Positions 36,451 to 47,124 of a DNA stretch of 64,000 nt are shown here, in pieces. Under the pieces are notes generated by a model. The model saw nothing but the letters and a program-made list of their open reading frames with translations. It searched no databases and was not told the DNA's origin. Position 1 is the stretch's first letter. Each line of letters opens with the position of its first letter. Source of the stretch: Venturia oleaginea. Its lineage: Eukaryota; Ascomycota; Dothideomycetes; Venturiales; Venturiaceae. The DNA is taken from contig JABMLP010000011.1 of the NCBI GenBank assembly GCA_013176395.1, positions 1,736,001 to 1,800,000 of the forward strand. The letters run 5' to 3'. The position numbers and the translations under genes were made by a program.

Positions 36451-37692
36451 TCACCTCCTCGCCTCTTCCCCATCCGTCTTTATATTATTCATCTTGAACG
36501 GCTCCTTCGCGATATCCTTAAACTTGCCCATCTCTTCCGCCTCCTCGGCCTCCCACTTGCGAGCTTCTTCTTCTTCTGCCTCAGCCGCAGACTCGCCATC
36601 TATCTCGCCCTCATTACCCGGGTAGCGGGGGCCTACCTTAATCTGTTCATGCATGACCTCCGGTGGCCAAGTTTCAGCATAATAAGCATCGCTCTGGTCT
36701 CTCCATTGAATGAGTATGTCCTCTGGGCCTTGATAGCCATCTTGCTCCATTCGGACGTCGTGCTCGAATTCAGGATCTATGCGTGCTGCTTCTTCTGGCG
36801 GAGGTGGTGGTTTCTCCGGATTGACAATTCTCATTGTCCGCGATTGAACCATTGCACGGAGATGTTGATTCCATTTCAGTCGGTGAGCGAGGGGAACCTC
36901 CAAACCGTCGACAAAATCAAGAGCTTCCTTTGCTCGCATGAGCTTGTTGCGCTCGATCTTGAGCATCATGAGGCCTTTCTTGCCGCGGGCTATGCTCCTG
37001 TCATCTTCTGCGGCCTCGATTAATCCTTGCCGGCGCTTCACCCAAGCATCCATTTGTTCTAGCTTGCCTGCTCGTGCCTTTAATGCCAGTTCTTCGACTT
37101 TTGCCCATTTTGCCTGTTTGATGTCCTCGACCTCTTCGGCCGCCCTCTTCTCGTCCTCCTGCTTCGCCCGTGCTTTTTTAGCTTCTCTCGTCAGTATATG
37201 CGCCAGATCGGCGATGGTGCTCGCTTTCTGGTCCATCAATAGCTTTCCGCGTTCCTTCAAGGTGGGTAACCTGTTGTCGAATTTGGGCATCCTTTGGGTC
37301 TTGATTGCCTTTTCCAACGTCTCCTCGACGTCCTTGGCGGTGGGTCGGAAAGTCCATTGGTAATCGCGAACATGCCTGTATTCTCGTAGTTTCTGGTAGA
37401 CGTTCATGCCAAATTCGGGGGAGGGAGTGACGATGTTGGCGAAGCGCTGGAACAGATCTTTGCGTAGTTCCTGGGCCTGTGTTTGCTTTCCGTAAAAATT
37501 CAATTGTTTCAGCATCTTATGCTCCTACGATGTGGTTAGTAGAGAGGCGCATATGGAGCGATCAAGTATTCGTACTGCCGGATACGGGGTGAGGGCGCAC
37601 AAGACCTGGTGGGTCTTGATATGCGAGAACAGGAATATGAATTTGCCATGGCCGGGCATCCGCCTCTGGGTCTTGGAGAAACGCGACGACAT
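36451..37692 (-). CDS. mhr1: Mitochondrial large-subunit ribosomal protein mL67 (MHR1 family)
   Basis: A fungal mitoribosomal protein; in yeast the same protein, Mhr1, is also linked to mtDNA recombination. I join exon 1 (37576-37692) to exon 2 (36451-37524) over a 51-nt intron (GTACGA...CGTAG with CTAAC branch), giving 396 aa. The junction reads GKFIFLFSHIKTHQVLCALTPYPA / EHKMLKQLNFYGKQTQAQELRKDLF. This restores the family N-terminus: a short strand with HQV, then the LKQL.F.GK motif and LRKDLF. Next come QKLREYRHVRDYQWTFRPTAKDVEETL and a long charged helix (about 150-270; KKARAKQEDEKRAAEEVEDIK). The tail is acidic and longer than in yeast (226 aa). The single ORF from 37515 would lack the N-terminal motif. 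It is divergent from VPS38. Confidence 0.85.
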
Positions 37693-37985
37693 GTCCCACA
37701 CTCAATTGAGAGATTGTACACTCAATTGAGAGAAGGTGTTGGGGTTGGTGGTGTATAATTTGACAATGGAGGGCCGAGTGCCTCTCCGCCGCCGTAGAAT
37801 TCTCTCCGCAAGCAAGACCCAAGCATACGGCGGCATATAAGCGGGTGGTTACAAGCAAGAGTTTCCATTCCCGCGCTGGCTCTGTCCACAGGCAATCATG
37901 TTGAAGGACTCAATGGGCATATCTGAACCATCTTCCCAAATATCCGCCCAGCGCAGTATTCTCGCCGGAGCGCATTCATGCCAAC
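37693..37985. promoter_or_regulatory. Shared divergent promoter of mL67 and VPS38, with twin palindromes
   Basis: The two start codons are 293 bp apart, so this must serve both genes. Close to the mL67 start lie two identical 10-bp palindromes CTCAATTGAG (37701-37710 and 37721-37730). They are spaced exactly 20 bp apart, about two helical turns, each with preceding CA and following AGA. Such an arrangement would suit two dimers of one DNA-binding protein. They lie 9 and 29 bp upstream of the mL67 ATG, so they could also act in its leader. Confidence 0.6.
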
Positions 37986-40040
37986 ATGGCTCCAGGCGAC
38001 AGCTCAGACAGTCATGACGGACCTGCGAGACGCGAGCGGCCATGGCTATATCCCTATGTATGGTGCATATCATATGCCACATCAATACAAAGTGCTAAGT
38101 GAACATAATAGAACCGGCGACTGCGACATCTCCAGGGCATCAGCCTGCGAAACCTCACTCTCTCTGCCGAACAGAATCGGCCCCGCGGCCTTACAGTCGA
38201 CGATGAAGTCGTACCGTCTTCGTTCAAATCACCGGCAAAGACACTGACTGTGCGAGAACAACAGATCTTGACACATTCACGATCCTCGGAAAATCTATGC
38301 CCCATTCAAGAGCTGCATCGGGTACACCAAGATGAAGGGAAGGGCAAAGCAGAAGCGCATGACGAGGGGAGCCCAACCCACAACCCTACGAGACTTATTC
38401 CTTCTCGAATGCGACGACGAAGCACTCTGGACTGGGTGAGCGCGACTTCGCAGATGCGCCAGAAGAAGCTGGAAGACATCATCACCGCACGCATGGCCGA
38501 CATATTCTTCGCCATACACGTCGACGGCTTGGAAGAGCCGATATACATCAGCGAGGCCATGGACAAGGCCATGAACGCCGATTTCCGCTTCTTTGACCTC
38601 AAAGATTGTGGCCCGTTTGTGACGCGCTTGACGGAGCTGACAATAAAGCTGTGGGCAAAGAGTGAGGGAATGGTTGCATGGCAATATCTGGTCGAAATGA
38701 ATGTCAATTTGAGGTCGCTGCAATTCGTTGGGAAATCCATGGCCAATTTTCGACAGCCTCTGCCCCAGAACTGCTTTTTGTTCCACATGAAGGATGGCAT
38801 CTACACGAGCTTGACAGACATGCCCACAGCGGATCCACCATCCATGTCATTGACTGCTCCTCAAAGACCACTCGCCAATTCGCAAGTCCTTCCTACATCC
38901 TCATACGACGCGTTGATGCGATTGTCCAACCTTGATGACTGCATCCAGGACGCCCTCCAAACGCGAGCAAAACTCGAAGCCCAGATCAATCAGATTTTGA
39001 CCGACAACCAAGAAGCCATCAGTACCGTTCGAGATGTCGCAGTCCAACAACATAGCTGTAAGAAGGTTGAAGAAGCCGTGACTACCGAAACGAAACGCCT
39101 AGCAGCGGCAACCCGAAAACGCTCTGAGCTGCAAGCTCGCCTCGCTCAGCGAAAAGAAGACATGGGGAAATGTCGCGAACACATGATCGAAGGCACTGAA
39201 AACATGTCAACTGAATCGGAAATTGTCGAACAAATGAGAGTGCGACTGCAGCAAACAAATGAAGAAATGCAAGGACAACGACGACGCATTTGTGAGGATT
39301 TGCTGAGGATTTATCCCATTGAACCGATTCCGGGGAAGGCATTGGCATTTACAATAAGAGGCCTGAGTCTACCCGATTCTGAAGGTCAAGATTTCGAGAT
39401 CGCAGACGAGGAGGGAATAGCCGCTGCATTGGGCCATGTGGCACTCGTGGTAGATCGACTGCAATACTACCTAGGCATTCCATTGCCCTATCCTATCACG
39501 CCGAAGGGATCGACTTCAGTCATTGAAGACTCGATTTCCATGACGAGTGGGTCGAGGATATATCCGCTTTTCACCAAGGGGAGCATCAAGTATCGATTCG
39601 AGTACGGCGTCTTTTGTCTCAATAAAAATATTGAGATTCTGTCGGGGCATATCGGGCTGCGGGTTCAGGATTTGAGGCAGACGTTGCCGAATTTGAAGTA
39701 CCTTCTCTACGTTGCGACAGCAGGAAAGGGTGAAGTACCAGCGAGGAAGGCGGGTGGGATTAGAGGTTTCTTGAGAGGTGATGCTGGGAGTGCGTTGTCT
39801 TCGAGGAGGGGGAGTCACGAGAGTGATGGTAGCAGTATTGCTGACAGTGGCAAGCAGGTCGGGAAGCAGATCGTGGGACCTCCACCACCCAAGAAGATAC
39901 TCGCGAATGGATCCCCGAGCTTGATGGATACGAAAGTGATGGGGAATGGGAAGGGGATGCTTAAACTAGGGTACGGAGGGAGGAGTGTGGGAAATAGTCA
40001 TGCCGCGTTTAGGGAAAGCAGGTTGAGGGATGCGAGCTGA
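37986..40040 (+). CDS. vps38: VPS38/UVRAG-like subunit of PI3-kinase complex II
   Basis: Vps38/UVRAG joins Vps34, Vps15 and Vps30/Beclin in the endosomal PI3P-making complex used for vacuolar sorting. Exon 1 is 37986-38057 and exon 2 is 38112-40040, with a 54-nt intron (GTATGG...AATAG), 666 aa. The junction restores the family's opening RERPWLYPYNRRLRHLQGISLRNLTLSAEQ; the longest single frame would instead begin at a GTG at 38250. A C2-like region follows (about 145-265; DIFFAIHVDGLEEPIYIS, LVEMNVNLRSLQFVG, FHMKDGIYTSL). Then come a coiled coil (about 290-420, from LSNLDDCIQDALQTRAKLEAQI to GQRRRICEDLLRIYPI) and a BARA2-like C-terminal part (about 455-575; GHVALVVDRLQYYLGIPLPYPI, IKYRFEYGVFCLNKNIEIL). 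The tail is low-complexity. Atg14 is the paralogous alternative, but the length and N-terminus favour Vps38. Confidence 0.88.
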
Positions 40041-42129
40041 AGACGTATCGTTGGCACTGAAATTCGATTGGATTGGCGGGACTGTGGTATTGATATGAAT
40101 AGTTGCGAGGGACAGAGAGCAATGGATGCTCTCTCCTTTTAGCGAGTCCTTATCCAGCTAATATCATAACTTAACGGTCTTGTGATGCTATTCATGCCAA
40201 AGGGCTTGGCAACTGACATGGATATAGATTTACTGATGAATTAGAGGTAGACATTTTAATTTCAATCGGAAGTAGAACCGTGCCTTCGACGGTATCTGAA
40301 TCTTTCCATGACTCTCGGGCGATATTTCTTCCTTATTCAAAGCTGTTTCGAGGCGAGGCGACCATGGGGCAAATTGTCAAATAATCTTTTCTTTTTATGC
40401 AGAGGACGGTATAAATCCCCTACCGGCTTCCTCTCATTTCCATTCCTTCAAAGGTGAAATAATTGCGAGGCCTTACTGACGGTGTTCTGGGTGTACGTTT
40501 CAGCGGATCTTTTTAGGTGGGTAAAGGGAGTGGGAAGGGAGGGGAAGTGAAGGTGGGTGCGAGAGGGTTGAGAGCTTGGAGAGGAGGGGAATACGTGGTG
40601 GAGTGGGGATGTGGTGATGCTGGGAAGAGAAATTTGTTGGTGGTGGAAGTGATGGGGCGATGGTGTTGGTGGGTTTTGTAAGGCTTTGAGGTTGCGCTTG
40701 TGATGGGGGATTGGGGTTAGGATGGAATGGTTGGTGGTTGGTTTTGGATGGATTTAATGAAAGGATATAAGACGCGTCCTACTGATCCTTGGTTCCCTAT
40801 TGCTTTGTTGGGGGATTAATGCCGATAGTCGGACGAGAAATCGGAGGGTTGTTCGTATATATACAGTTCATACTCATCTCCCAGCGATCAAGAGAAGAGC
40901 AGAGATTGCAGCGATCGTATCACTTTGCAGTTCGGCCGTGCGAGTGATCTTTTTTCATTGATGAGCTTGGCTAAGGGAATTAGTGGGTGTTGTATGTGCT
41001 GGTGGAGAGCATGGGTACTGTGGAATTGTTTGGATAACGGTAGGTCGGGATGAAGTTTTTAAACTTTGTGGTGATTGATGGTAGCTATCTTTATCTCCGT
41101 AATGGGCAAGCTTCCATCCCCGAAGTTCAAAGACAACACGAGGTTATCTCAGATTTCGACGTGCTTTTCGTCGATACTCTTTTACTTTATACAAAGCAGA
41201 TACCACGCTTTCCCTAGGCAGACATATGGAGATTTGAATCTTTGCGATTCCCAGTCTGAGATGCATGGAGACTTTATATCCTTTTGCTCTGGCATTTTTT
41301 CCCCTCCGAGCCCACCTGATAGAGGCATCACTCCTTGCTTTCACAGAACTTTTTACATTCGTTGTCGAGATATAGAAAGAGTATCCAATTAAACCAAACA
41401 ACATGATGTGTTAGTCTTTGTCCGTCTACGTTCAGTGGTCGGAAATCGAGTCCGTCTGGAGGGCAAGCAGCTGAGTGAAAGAAAGAGCTAGATTATAGGA
41501 GGGAAAGTTCCAGTGCAAGGAAAAAGTGCGGATGTGATGAAGGTCATCATCGTTCGACATCGAGTTGATAAGTCACTAGTAATAAGATATAGAAAGGGTG
41601 ATCTCCATGGCCTGAGACGTTAATGGAAAGCACCCCCCGCTTTCTGAGACGTCGGACTTGTTTTCTATGTACCGTTGAGGACATGCACCCTTGGAGGTTG
41701 ACGGAATATATACCGATCCTCCTCAGAAAATACCCTTATCCTCTAAAGAAACTACCACGCTTTCCTCGCCTGACCCTAAGAGAAATAGGAATCGATCCGT
41801 TTCTAGCTTTGTCGGGTGCCCCAATGGCTGGTACGAGCGTCGATATATGTTGGAAGGCACAAAGATGTATTGATAACTGCATGAGGCCTCCTATATACAC
41901 GATAGAATATGCTGATGACGCAGGAGTAAGGAGTGGTCAATCCCAAGCAAAAACGCGTAGCAAACGCCCCTTCGCTCTGAATTTCATTGGTTGCACTGAG
42001 GCGACCGCAGGGAGCGAAAATTTTGAACAAAATCCCGTTAAAATCCATAAACCTTTTTTTTTTTTTTTTTTTTCAATATTCTTTCCATCAATCCAAAGTG
42101 ATTGGCTACCTTTGCGCAATAAAATTCTC
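40041..42129. other. Intergenic between VPS38 and the gypsy element
   Basis: The first 700 bp downstream of VPS38 turn G-rich on the plus strand (40480-40760, GGTGGTGG/GGGAGGG). No supported ORF occurs; the 173-codon frame at 41623-42144 runs through a homopolymer and is rejected. A 20-T run at 42054-42073 lies just beyond the broken 3' end of the gypsy element. Confidence 0.45.
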
Positions 42130-44055
42130 TCACAATCCGGTTAGCTCTATTCCACTCTGTGCGATTAGTAAGGGTTTCAGCAATCCAGGCGTCTTATCTC
42201 TTGGCTTCTTTGCACGGCGACATGATTGACATGCGCTCACAAAGGTGTCGATGTCAGCATTCATCTTTGGCCAGTAAAACTGCCTGGCAACCATGGTTCT
42301 AGTCTTGTTTCGTCCTGGGTGAGCTGATGATAATGACCCAGGAATCTCTTGAAACAACTGAGTTCGCAGGTGGTCTTCTTCTGGCACAAAAAGACGACCC
42401 TGAAATAGCAGCAGCCCATTGTCGTCTGTCAAGTGTGGATGCTTCTCGTTTCCGGCGAGGTTTCTGAATTCCTCGAGTGATATAGCAGTGCGATTGGCTT
42501 TCAATAAGCGATCCACTAGATGTACCTGATCTCCACTGAGAGAGATGGGTAACAGTTCGACGTTGCCTATCACTGAGTCTGGGATCAACTGCATTGTTCG
42601 CCCTTGCTCGGCAATGGCCTTCTGAGTCTGAAGCTCCTCTGCTTTCCGTGACAGAGCGTCTGCAATGATGTTTTCTTTGCCGGGTCGATATACAATCTTG
42701 AAGTTGAACCCTGCAATAAAATCCGCCCATCTGGCCTGTCTTGGCCTCAGTAATCGCTTGGTGGTGAAGTACTCCAGCGCTCGGTGGTCAGTGATAGCGG
42801 TAAAGGTATCTTGAATACCTCTCAATTCACCATTAAACTCTTCCAGGCCTCGAATCAGGGCTAGCATTTCCTTGTCATGGATCTCGTAGTTCATTTCATG
42901 AACGTTCATGGTCTTGCTGAAGAATGCAACAGGGTGTAGCTTACCATCATCACCTCGCTGTGATAATTGGCCTGCGACAATGCCGTCAGAGGCGTCGGTC
43001 TCCATAACTGTCTCTCTGAAAGGGTCATATAGGGCTAGGACTGGTGCAGTGGTAAGGGCTTCTTTTAGTTTCTCAAAAGCGTCAATGCAGTCTTCGTCAA
43101 AGTCGAAACTGGCCGACTTCCGAGTCAGGCGAATGAGAGGTCTGGCAATGCGGCCAAAGCCCTTGATGAACTTTCGATAGAAGTTACAGAAGCCTATAAA
43201 GCTCTGAATCTGCTTGATTGATTTGGGCTGTTTCCAGTACTTGACAACAGCGATCTTTTCTTGGTCCACTCGGATACCTTCTGTGCCGATAATGAAGCCC
43301 AGATCCTCGGTCTCTATCACGTCAAACTCACTTTTCTTGATGTCGCATTGCAATCCTGCGTCTCTCAGTCGTTTCAGCACCTTATGTACATGCTCGGTAT
43401 GGGTCAGAGGATCGTCAGAGTAGATAAGAATGTCGTCCAAATATGCGGTACAGAAGTCGTCGAGGTGGTCCATGAGCACTGTGTTCATGTATCGCTGCCA
43501 GGTAGCAGGTCCATTGGCCAATCCTTCCATCATGACTTTGCATTTGAAGCTGCCATACCTAGTCCGAAATGTCGTGAGATCCTCAGAATCAGTAGCCATG
43601 CGAATGCGATGAAACGCCTGCCTGATATCTAGTTTGGTGAATACCTTGGCTTTTGACAATCGGTTCATAGTCTCTCCAATCAGTGGGATGGAATACCTAT
43701 CCCTCTTTGACAGCGCATTGAGTTTGCGGTAGTCAATACAGAATCGGTCTTTCTGCTTCTCCCCCGCAGGAGTCGGCTTCTTGACAATGAGAATTGGTGA
43801 TGCAAAAGGCGATGAACTTGTCTCGATAAAGCCTGACTCCAGATTCCGTAGGAGCCATTCCTTGACAAACAACAGCTCATCCAGAGACATATTGTAGAGA
43901 GGACAATACCCAGGTACAATATTCTTGTCTTCCAGCTCAATGACATGGTCCACTCTTTTCTTGTGGTCTGTTAGACGACTGGAATCTGCTTCTGAGAAGA
44001 CGTCCACAAAAGGTTGGTGCTTCCCTGGCAATTTCTGTGCAATGAGTTCCTTCAT
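42130..44055 (-). pseudogene. gypsy pol: reverse transcriptase, RNase H, partial integrase
   Basis: A 641-codon frame from ATG 44055. RT copies element RNA into DNA: FTKLDIRQAFHRIRM (motif A, first catalytic Asp) and FCTAYLDDILIYS (motif C, YLDD) are intact, preceded by FCIDYRKLNALSKRDRYSIPLI. The connection and RNase H part includes METDASDGIVAGQLSQ, HPVAFFSKTMNVHEMNYEIHDKEMLALI and TDHRALEYFTTKRLLRPRQARW, ending KENIIADALSRK. The integrase H2C2 zinc domain (SSAHPGRNKTRTMVARQFYWPKMNADIDTFVSACQSCRRAK) seems to lack its first His: QEIPGS stands where HDSP-like sequence is usual. The frame stops shortly after GLLKPL, before the integrase DDE core. The start overlaps the stop of the previous frame as ATGA. 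Confidence 0.93.
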
Positions 44056-44885
44056 TTCAGGGGTTTCATCTTCAGGAGCTTTCCTTCGATAGCAGCAAGA
44101 GCAATCTTCAGTCCGTCCTCATACTGTGCTAGAGAGTCATGCAGTGAGCTTTCCAAGTCAGCAGACTTCTGACAGATTAGCAGTTCCACCTCATGAAGAG
44201 ATATTGCACCAGCGACTGCCTGTTCGTCTTTGAGATTCGACCGAAATGCTAGGGCACTAATCAAGTTGAGATCGATATCCACAGGACTCCTCAGGGGGAA
44301 ATTCAGTTCGACAATAAAAGCCTGATGAGCCTTCCTACATATCTCATTATCCATGGCCTTATATGCCTTGCTTCTGTCCCATTCAAATGATGTATTATGC
44401 GTTGTAGGGAGGTCCTCAAAATCGTTGGAATCGGATTCCTCCTCGAGGTCTGAGAGGTCCGAGAGATTAGAGCAGCCGCTGTCGCTGTCGCAGTCACCTA
44501 CTGAGCCAAAGTAGTCATCTTCAGCATCTTCTTCGGCGTCCACAACGGATGGAGGTTGGTAGAGTCGATCTAGTTGGAGTGTGGTAGGCTCGCGGAAGTC
44601 TCGTGTTACTTTCGCGTCAGACAGGTTCACAGGCTCAGAATCGTTGAGAAACGTCGATATCCGCATAGTTTGCGATAAAAATTTGTCCGCATCTGACCTA
44701 GCCTGCCTTCGAAGCATACTCATTCTGCCATCAGTAATCTGCTTATCCTGAGCATCCATTCCATTGTGTCTGCGCAGAATGTCCTTTCTGATCGTGTGGG
44801 CTGAGGTAGTCACAGTGAATGGACTCAAGTCAATAACAACCCTTCGCTGGATAGGCTGTTCCTTGGGCCTCCCATCTCCTTCCAA
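44052..44885 (-). pseudogene. gypsy polyprotein segment between protease and RT
   Basis: A 277-codon frame that has no ATG at its beginning (it opens at TTG). It overlaps the end of the protease frame, and its TGA overlaps the ATG of the RT frame. The content is linker-like: a Leu/Lys segment (IDLSPFTVTTSAHTIRKDILRRHNGM), an acidic stretch (DAEEDAEDDYFGSVGDCDSDSGC, SDLSDLEEESDSNDFEDL) and a helical C-terminus. In a working element this was probably part of one continuous polyprotein with the protease. The change of frame near 44880 is then an inactivating indel, unless a second recoding event is used. Confidence 0.7.
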
Positions 44886-45355
44886 ATCAATCGGGGTAGC
44901 TCACAGTCTGGCAGAACCCGATTGTGGGCCAGCCAAGCTCTTCCTAGGATGATATCGTGATGCCCAAGTGACACTTCCAGAAATGGAATGTTGTATTCCT
45001 GTCTGCCCTGCAGTTCCAGGTGGAGGAGGGTCGCATAAGTAATGTCCTCTTTGGCACCATTGGCGTAACCAGTTGCCACTGCTGCTTGCGGTAATGGTTT
45101 TCGAATCACTTCCTGAAAAGTCTTGCGGGGTCTCTCTGCTTGTCGTCGATTCATGAATGCATATCCATTGGCACCTGTGTCCACTAATGCCTTCAGTTTC
45201 ACGGCCAGTCCGTTAAAATACACAACGCAGTCAAAAGCGAGAGAGGTTCCTCCAAAGACTTTTGAAAGGTCACGTTCCTGCACCATATATCGAAATTCGA
45301 GATCGCGATTGAAAGGACCTGGTTGGGTGACTTCTACCAGGCCTACAAGTTTTTT
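44825..45355 (-). pseudogene. gypsy aspartic protease frame
   Basis: The retropepsin matures the element's polyprotein. The active-site motif is ALVDTGANGYAF and the second-half motif is HDIILGRAWLAHNRVLPDCE. Its frame is open without a stop from the gag slippery site at 45355 through LVGLVEVTQPGPFNRDLEFRYMVQERDL down to 44825. It has no good ATG at its head; the first is 45286, well inside, so it is most simply made as a gag fusion by -1 frameshifting. Confidence 0.85.
45316..45355 (-). promoter_or_regulatory. Probable -1 programmed ribosomal frameshift signal (gag to protease)
   Basis: In the gag frame the heptamer A AAA AAC (45349-45355, inside codons CCA AAA AAC) is followed by TTG and the gag stop TAG at 45343-45345. 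Slipping back one base opens the protease frame. The sequence GGCCTGGT (45336-45343) can pair with ACCAGGTC (45316-45323), an 8-bp stem with one G-U pair and a 12-nt loop, 5 nt beyond the heptamer. The canonical heptamer, the correct frame relation, the spacing and the stem are all visible. That it works is inferred. Confidence 0.75.
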
Positions 45356-46281
45356 GGCAGTTCCGAGATTATTAAGGCATCGGTTTCCGCATTCAGTTCA
45401 TTCACCTGCTGTTGGTTGCATTCTCGAGCTCGGTGTCCTGCGTTTCCACATTTGAAGCAGCGTCCTTCTTTGGCGCGCTTCATGGCTTCGTCTTTGTCGA
45501 GTCCGAAGTTGCGATAGCTTCCAGAATCCATAGCGGTCTGCGCGTTGCGAATGGGGTATTCAGTCCCAGATGAGCAAGGCCTTGAGCTATTCTGGCTGCT
45601 GTTGTTACCGTTGCCTCCATTGCCTAATGCACCAGATGGCTTCTTGTCGTTCTTCTTGTCCGCAGTCTTCCTAATCTCTGCTTGTCGCTTCTCATAAGCT
45701 GCCTTGTAGGTGCGAGAGATGCTGGCTGCTGTACTGCATAGTAATGCGAAGGACACCTCTAGGTCGTCGGCTTCTCGTGCTAGTCCTTCTTGCAATCTGC
45801 TGTACAGCTTCTCGAAGAAATCCTCCTTGTAGTTGTCCTTGGGCACCTGGGCCTCTGCTGCCAGGGTAAGGAAGTTGTTCTTAAACTCATGGAGGTCGCC
45901 GTATTGTCGCATCTGGAGGTCCCTGTAGGCTTTCTTCGCATTGCGCAGTTCGAATGGGTCCTGGAATCGCTCGCGCATAGCTTCAAACATATGCTCAGCA
46001 GTCAGTTTATCCAGTTCCATGCCTAGGGCATTATGTAGAACTATGAGGGCATCTTTGGCACCTCCCTTCACTCGGTTCAGGATGTAGGCTTTGGCACCGG
46101 CATCATCGTACTTTTCCTGACTGATCTTGTTGTGCATGTTCATATTCCAGTGCTTCCAGTCCTTTGCGGTAGACTTCTCTGACAGTTCATCCGGATTTGG
46201 GAGGCGGAGACTACTCTTTAGGTTTGAGAAGGAATCGTTGCTGCTACCGCCAACTTCTCCATTCATCAGTCGCTTGTTCAA
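45343..46281 (-). pseudogene. gypsy gag (capsid and zinc knuckle)
   Basis: A gag frame with the capsid-like region SEKSTAKDWKHWNMNMHNKISQEKYDD, AKAYILNRVKGGAKDALIVL and LQMRQYGDLHEFKNNFLTLAAEAQ. A basic Asn/Ser-rich spacer follows, and then one perfect CCHC knuckle CFKCGNAGHRAREC that binds the element RNA. The frame opens at a TTG; the first ATG is five codons in. The true start probably lay upstream in the same polyprotein as 46521-47021, which a stop and a frame shift now separate from it. Confidence 0.88.
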
Positions 46282-46520
46282 CTCTCAATTGATCCTTGAC
46301 CAAGGTCTCGTGTTGCGTGTCGAACCATTCTGCCTTCAGCTTTTCTGCAGTAGCCAACAGTGTTTCTAGGTCTGTAACGCGGGACGTCAAGTCCGCATTG
46401 CGCGTCTCTGCTATGGTAGTTTCCTGTCTGGCTGACTTCTAAATCATCTTTCAAGTTGGCTACTTGGGTCTGTAGAGAACCTACATAGGTGTCGTACAGT
46501 TGCTTTGCTCGGGCGACTAC

Positions 46521-47021
46521 CTACTCAGTGATTTCTCGTAAGATCGGTATCTGTGCCGTCCAGGCTTGTTCTTTTCGGTTCCACTTGATAACTTGAGCTG
46601 CGAATGTATCGGAGTTGGTAAGCATTGCGGCCTTGATTTCGTCGGCCTGTATAGGTAGCTTGTCCTTTTGGAAGTCCACATTTCTCATAAGAGGCCTGGT
46701 TCCTGGCAACTTAAGGTATTCATATCGCATCTGAGAGTCATCATTGGAATCCTCTCGTGTAGGGACTACCTTGGTCAAGTCTGACATCTCTCCAATGTCG
46801 ACGACTCCATCTCGCAATAGGGTAAGGCGCGTATCGCCTTCATACAGGGCAGTCATTCTGAGGTAGGGTTTGAGGATTTTGTCGGTCGGAGGTTCGTAAG
46901 GTTCGTCGGTCGGGGGTCGGCTGTCGCTAGCAAGTCGGGTTCTGGGTTCTTTTTTGAGCGCAGTCTCTTGTGTTGAAAGCGTCAATGTTCTTTGTTCGTG
47001 AAGCTGTTCGCGGGGCTTCAA
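46521..47021 (-). pseudogene. gypsy N-terminal gag part, detached by mutation
   Basis: A 166-codon frame (PPTDKILKPYLRMTALYEGDTRLTLLRDGV... KWNRKEQAWTAQIPILREITE) just 3' of the probable LTR, ending at a TAG. Reading on past the TAG gives VVARAKQLYDTYVGSLQTQVANLKDDLE. Then, after one frame change, it gives TTIAETRNADLTSRVTDLETLLATAEKL, a coiled coil that leads into the gag frame. So gag once ran through here and is now broken twice. Confidence 0.7.
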
Positions 47022-47124
47022 AGACTGTTCAAGAGTCTCAAGTTCGAAGGCTTTTCGTAGGACCTTAAGGTGCAGAGACTTTTCGTAGAGTCTTAAGGTT
47101 CGTGTTGACCTGCGCAGTTTTCGG

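Noticed and set aside
41623..42144. 173-codon ORF on the plus strand ending near the gypsy element
   Set aside because: It reads through the 20-T homopolymer as poly-Phe and into antisense gypsy sequence.
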